In this document: positions 38,096 to 46,398 of the stretch, in pieces
How positions within the stretch are numbered: position 1 is the first letter of the stretch
Layout: every line of letters starts with the position of its first letter
IMG/VR virus record: IMGVR_UViG_3300023115_001125
Span: 1 to 64,000 of that record
Length of the DNA: 64,000 nucleotides
Strand: one strand, 5' to 3'
Source of the DNA: a virus
Made by a program: the position numbers and the translations under genes
Notes under the pieces: model-generated
What the model was told of the DNA's origin: nothing
What the model saw: the letters and a program-made list of their open reading frames with translations, nothing else
Databases searched by the model: none

Positions 38096-41000
38096 TTACA
38101 CATTATATCTGTAATTTCCGAAAGCGATATACTGCTCATTACTGTTGTTTTCAGTAGCATCGATAATATATCTGTCAATTTCGAAGTCTATTTGTTTAAA
38201 ATCAAACCCGCTATTCTGAATATTTAACAGTATTTGCTGGCTTGTCCCTGGCTTACAATAACACAATGGAACAGCAGTAACATACCCTAGTTCTTGTACA
38301 CCGTCACCCTGTGCAGTTGCCATCCATAACGGTAAGAAACTTGCTTCTGTAATACCCACCTGACTAATATTTTCACGCATATTGTCAACACTACTTAAAA
38401 AGCGTGTGTTGTCATTTGGATCACTAATTATTACAGCATCGCTGTCTACTTTAAGTGTATTATAGTCAGGTCTAAATCTAAATGGATCACTGCTTGTAGT
38501 AGCAATTTGACCTACATTTAATTCTTGCCCATTTCTTAGTGTTACTTGAATGCTTCCATTAGCATCATATACAACAGTACCGGCTCTTGTAATAATTTCC
38601 AAGTCATTACCTAATGCTCTAACTTGAATAAGTTGACCAATACTATTTCTAATTTCAAATACTGCTAGACCAGCACCTTCTTTAGTTACATCGTCTCTTG
38701 TTTCTAATTCAATGCTATCAACAGTAATTTTATCTTTGTTGGCTATGCTAATTTTTGATCTTAATTTGTTTTCATTTTCTATGTTCTTTAACGGATCAAT
38801 TACATCAACATAAATTACTTCATATAATGTGTCGGTACTACCGATGTTTTTAGCAACAGCAGTTCTTAAAGCACCAAACTTAAATCTTTTTCTCTTATGA
38901 TTCTTTCTACTTGCAGAAATATATTCTCTAATGTTTCTTGTTTCAATACCTGCATATACTAACATTTTAATATCTTTTTGTAAACCAAATTGTGAGTCGT
39001 TTGGTCTGTAGATCGACCCTGGTAAAAAGATATTACTGTCACCGATAAAGTTTTTGTAAATTTGTCTTTGTGTTTCTTTTAAGAATGGTTTTACATATAA
39101 ATTTGAATATGTAATATTATCTGGATCTGTTACAACAATATTAAATGTTTTCTTTGTAGCACTAAAGCCAAATCTGTCTCTTGCTTCGATAGTAAATGTA
39201 AACTTACGATCAATAGTCGAAGTACCGCCATCAAGTGTAAACAAGTTTTTATCAATTGTTGTCAAACCTAAGTTACCGTCATTAGCAAACTGTCTTACTT
39301 TACCAACAATTTCGCCGTTAAGATTAATTGATAATCCCGGCGGAAGTCTACCTTCTGTCAAGTTGTATAATAGTGTTGCATTAGGTACGTTAGTTACAGC
39401 ATTAACAGAGAATGTACTTGTAAAGTTTGCTTGAATAGTTCCTAAGTCTTCGACTGTAGTCCATTGGATAGTACTTTCAACTTCACCTAGTATTTTTACT
39501 GTAAATGTTTTTTTCTTTTCTGCTAAAATATCACTACCGATATCTGTATATCTAATAGCGTTTACTGTAAACTTATATTCTTTTGTAATTGCTGGTTGAT
39601 AAGGAATTCTACCTGCAACTTCTCCACTAATAGCATCGATGCTCATTCCTGGAGGAAGTATACTAGGACTTCCGTCATCATTAAGTGCTTCTAAATTGTA
39701 TTGTAATTCGCCTAAAATTGTTTGTGGGTCAAATACTTCTAAGTAAATTGTAATATAATTGTTTGCTCTTTTGTATCCAAGATCTGCTGGTGTTAACCAT
39801 ACAGGTGCTCTAAGATACGTGTTATCAGCAGTGAATATTCCTGTACCTACTTGCATTACTGTGTTGTCTGATCTTAAGAAATCATCACCTACAACATAAA
39901 TTTGGAAGGTACGTTTTTCAATAGTGTCACCGTCGCTTACACTTACTTTAAATTCATAATAACGATTTAGTTTTTTACGACTTTGTGTTGCAATAGCATA
40001 ATCATAACCTTGTGTGTCATAGTAGTAACTTTCAAAACCATTAGCACTTCTTAAACCAAAGTCAAATGCATAAGCGTCAAACTGTGTTGTATCATAAAAG
40101 CCTTGTCCTGCATTTTTATCTAATGCTAAAATAGGATCGATAATACCTACAAGTCTACCGTCAACTGTTAACTGTGTTCCTGGAGGTAATTCGCCGTCGC
40201 CGTCTGCTACATAATATTCTAAAGTGTCGCCTGCTGGTAAATCAGGATCAATTGCCGCAAGTTGAAAATCAATAATACTAGAATCTAAAACATAGAAACT
40301 GTTATTAGTACCAATAGGAAGTAGTCCTTCGTTCGTTGACCATACCGGTTCATCTGGACCTTGTACTTCAATAATGAATGTTCTATCTCTAATACCGTCC
40401 TCATTAGTTGCTCGTAGAACAAACTCAAACTCAGTATTTCTAGCAACTTCAAATGGAGTACCAATAATTTGACTGCTTGACAATCTCATTCCATCTGGTA
40501 ATTTACCACTAATAAGTGTAATAACATCTGTGTTAAGTGTAATTGATGTTGCTGATCCAACATCTAAGTATACATCTTGTAAGTTATCTTGTGTATAAAG
40601 TAAAAAGTTAGAAACAATAGTTTTTTCAAAATCTTCAATAGTGTGTGTAGTACCTGTTTTATAATGTAGTACTTGCCCTGACAAATATGAGTAATAATAT
40701 GTTTGGAAAGCACCATAAAAGATACCGCCAACATCAGGAATTACATTTCCGTTATATCCTTGTGATTTTGCCCAATAAAAGGTATTGTCTTGTGCTGGAT
40801 AATAGTTATATCCGTCGGATGAAATTCCACCATTATAATCTATTGTTGTATCATTAATACCGTTAATAGTTAAAATTCTTCTTCCTAAGATAGGTGAAGT
40901 TACAGTATCATAATTGGCATCGTTTAAACCAGTTGATAGATATGAACTTGGTTTATAAAACGTGTTAGTTCTAAACTGTGGATCAAAGAGTGCAGTTTTT

Positions 41001-41584
41001 ACAAATACAAAAGTATCTACTGAACTATCGTCAATTTCAATTAATGCTCGTTGTGCTAAAGCACCACCGTTGCCTACACCTAAGATTCTAATTTTAGTAG
41101 AGTCAACGTTTGAATAATTTTTTAGGTTAACAATTAATTCTTCAAGAAACTGTATATCAGGATGTTTGCTTTCAACAGCAATATTCCAATCTTGGTTAAT
41201 ACCTGTTGGAGCAATAAGAATATGATCACCTAAATAGTTTTGCCAGTCAGCAATCATGTTACTACCACTACCGCCATTATCGTGTAGCAGTATACAAACC
41301 GGAACAAGTTTATTGTTTAGTGCCGGAATTGACGGAATTCTAATACTAATATTATCATACACGTGATCAGTTACAGGATCATTTGGTGTATTAATTGTAA
41401 TAGTTAAATCTGTTGTGTTAGTTACTTTAGGTACAGGATCTAAACTTAATGCACCTGTGCTAGGGTTAAAACCGCCACCTGCTTGTGTGGAAGGATCGAG
41501 CGGTAAGTCAATTGTAGTTGTTACCCTTTCTTGTAGGGTCGCTAACTTATATCCTGATTTTTGTGTCCAATTTGGTGCTGGCAT
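38096..41584 (-). CDS. Large tail protein with degenerate esterase domain and Ig-like repeats
   Basis: The 1162-residue protein has an N-terminal domain (about 60-330) with the outline of a PHB-depolymerase/feruloyl-esterase fold: PVCILLHDNGGSGS, HILIAPTGINQDW, DIQFLEELI, and RILGVGNGGALAQRALIE. The nucleophile elbow GxSxGG reads GVGNGG (169-174), so Ser is Gly; the Asp (TINGINDTTID) and His (TGTTHTIEDF) regions remain. Several He_PIG/cadherin-like modules follow (PPGTQLTVDGRLVG, PPGLSINLNGEIVG). The C-terminus is a phage-structural region. It probably binds, rather than cuts, an esterified surface glycan. Confidence 0.8.
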   Translation of the reverse strand: MPAPNWTQKSGYKLATLQERVTTTIDLPLDPSTQAGGGFNPSTGALSLDPVPKVTNTTDLTITINTPNDPVTDHVYDNISIRIPSIPALNNKLVPVCILLHDNGGSGSNMIADWQNYLGDHILIAPTGINQDWNIAVESKHPDIQFLEELIVNLKNYSNVDSTKIRILGVGNGGALAQRALIEIDDSSVDTFVFVKTALFDPQFRTNTFYKPSSYLSTGLNDANYDTVTSPILGRRILTINGINDTTIDYNGGISSDGYNYYPAQDNTFYWAKSQGYNGNVIPDVGGIFYGAFQTYYYSYLSGQVLHYKTGTTHTIEDFEKTIVSNFLLYTQDNLQDVYLDVGSATSITLNTDVITLISGKLPDGMRLSSSQIIGTPFEVARNTEFEFVLRATNEDGIRDRTFIIEVQGPDEPVWSTNEGLLPIGTNNSFYVLDSSIIDFQLAAIDPDLPAGDTLEYYVADGDGELPPGTQLTVDGRLVGIIDPILALDKNAGQGFYDTTQFDAYAFDFGLRSANGFESYYYDTQGYDYAIATQSRKKLNRYYEFKVSVSDGDTIEKRTFQIYVVGDDFLRSDNTVMQVGTGIFTADNTYLRAPVWLTPADLGYKRANNYITIYLEVFDPQTILGELQYNLEALNDDGSPSILPPGMSIDAISGEVAGRIPYQPAITKEYKFTVNAIRYTDIGSDILAEKKKTFTVKILGEVESTIQWTTVEDLGTIQANFTSTFSVNAVTNVPNATLLYNLTEGRLPPGLSINLNGEIVGKVRQFANDGNLGLTTIDKNLFTLDGGTSTIDRKFTFTIEARDRFGFSATKKTFNIVVTDPDNITYSNLYVKPFLKETQRQIYKNFIGDSNIFLPGSIYRPNDSQFGLQKDIKMLVYAGIETRNIREYISASRKNHKRKRFKFGALRTAVAKNIGSTDTLYEVIYVDVIDPLKNIENENKLRSKISIANKDKITVDSIELETRDDVTKEGAGLAVFEIRNSIGQLIQVRALGNDLEIITRAGTVVYDANGSIQVTLRNGQELNVGQIATTSSDPFRFRPDYNTLKVDSDAVIISDPNDNTRFLSSVDNMRENISQVGITEASFLPLWMATAQGDGVQELGYVTAVPLCYCKPGTSQQILLNIQNSGFDFKQIDFEIDRYIIDATENNSNEQYIAFGNYRYNV

Positions 41585-41606
41585 TATCTATCCTCTAACT
41601 TAGTAG

Positions 41607-41614
41607 TATTTATC
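41607..41614 (-). promoter_or_regulatory. Late promoter box GATAAATA
   Basis: Minus-strand box 23 bases before the ATG at 41584, with AGAGGATA as ribosome site. Confidence 0.65.
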
Positions 41615-41628
41615 GGATATTAATGTTA

Positions 41629-42507
41629 TTAAATTGAGCGTTGTTGTTTAGTTGATGGTCCTACAATATAAGGATATACAGGCTGTAAACTAGCATTTAC
41701 TGAAAGGTGATATGCATAAGTTCCATTTGGATATTCTGGAGTTTTTGCAAATCTACCATTATATTCATCTAGTGTTCCTGTACCAACTTGATACTCAAAG
41801 TCGTTTACAAATGTTCCGGCAGTTTTTTCTGCATATAAATATCCTCGACCTGGGGGTTCACTTGAATAAAATTGATATGAACTAGTCATTCTAGTAACAA
41901 CTGATAACGGATCATTAAAATCTGAATAACCAAATGGACCGTAAATAGGATAACCGTCAAAACAGTAACCTAATATTTTACTGTGACCATCTGCGTGTCT
42001 AAAGTAATCACCACTAAAGTTTGTACCACTATAATATGTCGGAGTAGGTGTAGCAATAGTTGTAATCATATTGTCATCCCATGCCGCACTTGCTTCTGAA
42101 CTTCCTGTTGGTAGATTTAAAAACATACCAGACATATAATGATACTGTCCATTTGATTCAGGCCAGCCACCTGCATCATCACCACCGTAGTTTGATCTAA
42201 AGTTTACTGAGTTATATTCAAAACCTGTTCCAGGAGCATCGTCTTCAGCATCAAGACCCGGCGGAACTTGACCAATACCTGCATTAGGAGCATAAAATAC
42301 TACACCGTTATTAAAAACACCAATTGGAGATAGTGATGCAATTAACTGCGGATTGCTTGTATTTTCTCCACCTCTGTAAGTAAATGAAAAACTATAGTTT
42401 TGTGCTGTTGCTGTATTAGAACTTGGTGCAAATTGGTTTTGCCCAAATGGTTTTCCAAACTTTGCTGGATTAGGTAAACCGTTTGATGTAATTGTTAATG
42501 TTGCCAT
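41629..42507 (-). CDS. YHYH-domain tail protein
   Basis: The 292-residue protein has QYHYMSGMFLNLP and HADGHSKILGYCFDGYPIYG, then PFGYSDFND. This is the YHYH domain, a beta-sandwich known from secreted and surface proteins. The fourth residue of YHYH is Met here. The gene lies within the tail cluster, so it is probably a virion adhesin part. It follows a fibre gene by 8 bases and is likely co-transcribed with it. Confidence 0.78.
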   Translation of the reverse strand: MATLTITSNGLPNPAKFGKPFGQNQFAPSSNTATAQNYSFSFTYRGGENTSNPQLIASLSPIGVFNNGVVFYAPNAGIGQVPPGLDAEDDAPGTGFEYNSVNFRSNYGGDDAGGWPESNGQYHYMSGMFLNLPTGSSEASAAWDDNMITTIATPTPTYYSGTNFSGDYFRHADGHSKILGYCFDGYPIYGPFGYSDFNDPLSVVTRMTSSYQFYSSEPPGRGYLYAEKTAGTFVNDFEYQVGTGTLDEYNGRFAKTPEYPNGTYAYHLSVNASLQPVYPYIVGPSTKQQRSI

Positions 42508-42515
42508 ATCTTATC

Positions 42516-43220
42516 CTATGCTAGTAACCCCGAATCAAATGTTCTATCATCTGGTAGTAACATTTGACCAAAATCAATATCTGTTTCGTATATTAACCAG
42601 TCACTTAGTCCTCTTACGTTGTTATCTAGTGTACCAAAATCAAAACCTGCTGTGTTTGGTTCAATACTACGAATGTCAATTCCATATACCAAACCGTTAA
42701 CATTACCAGTTAGTACACCTTGTAAATTACTTGCTGTTAATGTATTTACATTAAAAATATCGTTACCCGCGGCATCAAGGTTTGCACTTAATTCCGGAGA
42801 TGAATCTGTTGAAAGTACAGTTGCTACATCAAAAATAACATCACTGCCAGCAACTCTAGTAGTTACTCCAGTACCACCTGCAAGTCTAACGCTATCACCG
42901 TCAGCAAGTATAACACTTCCAGCATCTGATACAACAACTAATTGCTGTAATCCACCTGTAGCATTTACAGTAATACCTTGTGGTGAACTTGTTAACGAAA
43001 CGTTTGAACCTGCAACTAATTTTTTAAGTTGAATTTCAGCACCAACTTTTTGTGAGAAAAGACCTTCCCCAATGTTTCCTACGTTGGTTACTGTAGTTGA
43101 TTCCGGCGCTCTAAGATCTAGGTCATCAAAGTTTTGATTTACTTTAATAAACGCTTCACGGAGATCGTCGCCAGTTCCGTCGTTTGCAAGTGTTCCAATG
43201 TTAATTGTTTGTAAAGCCAT
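42516..43220 (-). CDS. Tail-fibre-like protein with shared docking N-terminus
   Basis: The 234-residue protein begins MALQTINIGTLANDGTGDDL and continues REAFIKVNQNFDDLD, the docking motif it shares with the proteins at 48939 and 49787. The rest is beta-rich repeat sequence (GGLQQLVVVSDAGS, LAGGTGVTTRVAG). No receptor-binding domain can be named. A GATAAATA late box lies 21 bases upstream. Confidence 0.75.
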   Translation of the reverse strand: MALQTINIGTLANDGTGDDLREAFIKVNQNFDDLDLRAPESTTVTNVGNIGEGLFSQKVGAEIQLKKLVAGSNVSLTSSPQGITVNATGGLQQLVVVSDAGSVILADGDSVRLAGGTGVTTRVAGSDVIFDVATVLSTDSSPELSANLDAAGNDIFNVNTLTASNLQGVLTGNVNGLVYGIDIRSIEPNTAGFDFGTLDNNVRGLSDWLIYETDIDFGQMLLPDDRTFDSGLLA

Positions 43221-43240
43221 TATATCTACCTTCTATAGTG

Positions 43241-43248
43241 TATTTATC
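43241..43248 (-). promoter_or_regulatory. Late promoter box GATAAATA
   Basis: Minus-strand box 21 bases before the ATG at 43220. It lies just before the stop of the subtilisin gene. Confidence 0.62.
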
Positions 43249-43249
43249 C

Positions 43250-44884
43250 TTATCCTTTAGTGAAGCCACTTGAACTTGTATACTTAATTTTATCAGGTGA
43301 ATTTAAAGGAAAATATACTACCTTATTTGTACCACCATATAACCGTGGTGTAGTATTTGCGTACACATAATCATCTGGACCACCTGTGTCATATAATTCT
43401 TCTTGGGCTATATTTTGTAACCAGTCTTTAAATTGTTGAGCAGTTGCACCTGGATTTGCCTGCATATACAAACAACAAATTCCTGCAATTTGAGGAGCCG
43501 CCATGCTAGTTCCACTAATTCTTGCAATATAGTGTGCATTGCTTTCCGGGTGTGGTTGTTTTGTGCTATAAGTTGATTGTGTACCTGTGGCACTTGTAAT
43601 TTGTGTACCAGCGGCATTAATATCTAATCTTTCGCCACGTTCACTTGATTCTGCTAACATTTCTTCACCGCCAAAATCTGTATTATCAATGTTGCCAACC
43701 CATACAGTATCTAATGAATGTGGTGAACTAGGTCTATTATAATATATAGGGTTACCTGCTACAATGTAGCCGGCCCATGATTCATTAAGTGTGTAATAAC
43801 TGTTATAACGTGTACTACCATATTGTCCTGAAGCCTGGCCAGCACAAGGATGATATCCATTACCTGCGGCTTTAATGCAAATAACACCAGCATCAGTTAA
43901 TTGTTCTTGTTCAACATCTGCTGGAAGATATTCCATAGGGTGCCTTGAACCTGTACACCCATATTGTGCAAATGTTGCCGAACTAAATGTTTGTGGTGCT
44001 ATGTTTTGGTTAACTCCTCTAAACCAAATAGTTTGAATATTTGGAGGAGTAAAAAAATCTCCGTTATTGTAGTACCAACTGTAGCCCCAACTTTGATTTA
44101 CTACTGTAGGACGTTTATAACCTGTTTTAGGATCTACTGGTTTTTGTTCGTGGAATAATCTTATTAGATCGTATCTATCAGTATCTATTCTATAACCAGT
44201 TCCGCCAAAAATTCTCATGCTGTATATAGTTGCGTTCTTTGCCCAGCCATACGTTTTACCTGCGGCAATACCACAACAATGGCTACCATGTGCGCCACCT
44301 GGGTTTGAGTCGTTGGAACCTGGCGAATAAAAGTTCGCAGGCATTGATCCTGCTAATCCGGTTAGTTCATACCAATCAACTTGTTGGAATCGTGTATTAC
44401 CGTCTGCATCTTCCCATTCAGGATGTCCTGTTGGGTCAACACCGTCGTCTTGAATAATTAAATCAACGCCAGTTCCGTCCAGTGTATATGTATAGTCTGC
44501 ATTATTTGTTGTTGAAGTATCGTCAACAGCGCCTAGGGATTTTTGAATATGTCTCCATAATCCCCAGTTAACACTATTTTGTGCATTGTTAGTTGATCTT
44601 TGAAAATTTCCTGTTTGTGTTGCATAAAGTTCTTGTGTTTCGTCTAGTGGTCTAGTTGATACAGATAAAATTCTTGGGTCTGTTGAAAGTGTTTGTGCTT
44701 CTTCGTCAGTCAAATTGTAGTGTGTCATTCTGTTGTTAAATTGACGAGCATTTACTACATCAACTGATCTATCAGGTATTGCATCTGAAACAGAATCGTC
44801 CATTGAAGTATCACGTTGTAGGTCTGCATCTAACTCTGCAACGTCAACACCTTTTACAGTTACTACAATATATTCTTTTTCCAT
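43250..44884 (-). CDS. Subtilisin-like serine protease (S8) of the tail cluster
   Basis: The 544-residue protein has the S8 triad: Asp146 in DLIIQDDGVD, His202 in GAHGSHCCGIA, Ser460 in RISGTSMAAPQIAG, and the oxyanion Asn342 in AAGNGYH. The N-terminal 80 residues (EYIVVTVKGVDVAELDADL) look like an inhibitor-I9-type prodomain. No signal peptide is seen, so it is probably on the virion rather than secreted. It may cut host surface proteins during adsorption or process tail proteins. A paralogue lies directly upstream. Confidence 0.85.
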   Translation of the reverse strand: MEKEYIVVTVKGVDVAELDADLQRDTSMDDSVSDAIPDRSVDVVNARQFNNRMTHYNLTDEEAQTLSTDPRILSVSTRPLDETQELYATQTGNFQRSTNNAQNSVNWGLWRHIQKSLGAVDDTSTTNNADYTYTLDGTGVDLIIQDDGVDPTGHPEWEDADGNTRFQQVDWYELTGLAGSMPANFYSPGSNDSNPGGAHGSHCCGIAAGKTYGWAKNATIYSMRIFGGTGYRIDTDRYDLIRLFHEQKPVDPKTGYKRPTVVNQSWGYSWYYNNGDFFTPPNIQTIWFRGVNQNIAPQTFSSATFAQYGCTGSRHPMEYLPADVEQEQLTDAGVICIKAAGNGYHPCAGQASGQYGSTRYNSYYTLNESWAGYIVAGNPIYYNRPSSPHSLDTVWVGNIDNTDFGGEEMLAESSERGERLDINAAGTQITSATGTQSTYSTKQPHPESNAHYIARISGTSMAAPQIAGICCLYMQANPGATAQQFKDWLQNIAQEELYDTGGPDDYVYANTTPRLYGGTNKVVYFPLNSPDKIKYTSSSGFTKG

Positions 44885-44892
44885 AATTTAAA

Positions 44893-46389
44893 TTAATCCT
44901 GTCTTAATGCTCTATGTCCTGCAAAAGGAAAATAAGCAATTCTATTCACACCGTTATATAAACTTCTTGTATTTGAGAAAAACGTAGACGCATTATTTTC
45001 GTCGGTATCACCTTGGAACATTAGGCCTTTAATACTACCTTGATTATGCCACCACTGTCTTGCTTGTGCTGGCGTCCACCCTGGGTTAAGTTGCATCAAC
45101 AAACAAGTCATTCCACTAATTTGTGGTGTACTCATACTTGTTCCTGTATAGTTTGCTACGGCAGTCGGACTTGAATTATATGCACTAACAATATCAGTAC
45201 CAGCAACCCACACATCAACCCTTGGACCTTTGTCGCTTGATGTTGCAGTTGCTTCTTCACCGTTATATAATCCACTATCTAGATTACCACAAACAATAGT
45301 GTTTGGACCAATGTTGCCTGCACCTCTGTTATAGTAAATAGGACTTCCTGCTGTAATGCCGCCTGTTGTAATACTTCTAGTAATATAGTTGTTGTAATCG
45401 ATGTCTCCAACGGAGCATAATTTTTGTCCTTGGTTACCTGCACTTTTTACATATATTACTCCAACCTCTTCCATTTCTTCAACTTCAACATTTAGGTTAT
45501 AAAGGTTAGCGTTAAATCTATTTGAAATATCTCCAATCATTCCATATTGTGATGATTTGACTGTGCCTACACTACTGCCTCTAAACACAATATCAGTTAT
45601 GCTTGTAAAGTATGCTTTGTATCCCCAACTAGCACCAACTATGGTCGGACGCTTAACACCAGTAATTGGGTCTGGTGTTTTTGCTTTGTGAAATTCTTTA
45701 ATAGCATCAAACCAAGCACTTGAACTAATAGTGTTCATATCTAAGCAATAGATATTTGCATTCTTTGCCCAACCGTAATCTTTACCTACAGCCGTACCAC
45801 AACAGTGGGTAGCATGATAACTTGATCCTGATATGTTGTCATAGTCCTGTGTTAACTCAGCACCCATGTTTGGAAGTGTGTTCCATTGGAATCTTTGTAA
45901 ACGACTATTACCGTCTTTATCTTCCCATTGTTCATGATCGTATCTAAATTTAGTTTCTTGGTGTACATAATCAACACCAGTACCATCTAAATGGTAATCA
46001 TAAGTTCCGCCAATATCACTAGTTACATTTGAGCCCCATGGATTGCTTTCATTTACGTGTCTAGTAAATGCCCAATTATCTCTAGTAGTGCTTGTACCAT
46101 CTCTTTGGTTGTTTAATTCTTGTTGATAGTCTGCCCATTCATCGTCCCAAGTTAATGGTTCGTTTACACCACCTACCCTTGGATCATTCATTAATGCTTC
46201 TGCTTCAGCATCAGATAATTCTACTTCAAAAATACGTTGACTTGACGGACGAGTATTTACATTATCAACTTGTCTATCAGGAATAATATTACTATCAACC
46301 CAACTGTCGCTAGTTGTGTCTCTGTTTAGTTCGTCCATTATTTCTGATTTATCGTATCCTTTAACTAAAGACACTACATAATGTTTCAT
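44893..46389 (-). CDS. Subtilisin-like paralogue with altered catalytic Asp
   Basis: The 498-residue protein is similar throughout to the downstream S8 protease, including the I9-like N-terminus and shared TDGTGVD, AKNANIY and GEEATATSSDKGPR-type segments. His195 (YHATHCCGTA), Asn (KSAGNQ) and Ser (YTGTSMSTPQISG) are present. At the catalytic Asp position the sequence is HQETKF, where the sister has QDDGVD, so Asp is Glu145 and the Gly is lost. It may be inactive and keep only a structural or binding role. Confidence 0.8.
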   Translation of the reverse strand: MKHYVVSLVKGYDKSEIMDELNRDTTSDSWVDSNIIPDRQVDNVNTRPSSQRIFEVELSDAEAEALMNDPRVGGVNEPLTWDDEWADYQQELNNQRDGTSTTRDNWAFTRHVNESNPWGSNVTSDIGGTYDYHLDGTGVDYVHQETKFRYDHEQWEDKDGNSRLQRFQWNTLPNMGAELTQDYDNISGSSYHATHCCGTAVGKDYGWAKNANIYCLDMNTISSSAWFDAIKEFHKAKTPDPITGVKRPTIVGASWGYKAYFTSITDIVFRGSSVGTVKSSQYGMIGDISNRFNANLYNLNVEVEEMEEVGVIYVKSAGNQGQKLCSVGDIDYNNYITRSITTGGITAGSPIYYNRGAGNIGPNTIVCGNLDSGLYNGEEATATSSDKGPRVDVWVAGTDIVSAYNSSPTAVANYTGTSMSTPQISGMTCLLMQLNPGWTPAQARQWWHNQGSIKGLMFQGDTDENNASTFFSNTRSLYNGVNRIAYFPFAGHRALRQD

Positions 46390-46398
46390 AGTTACTCC

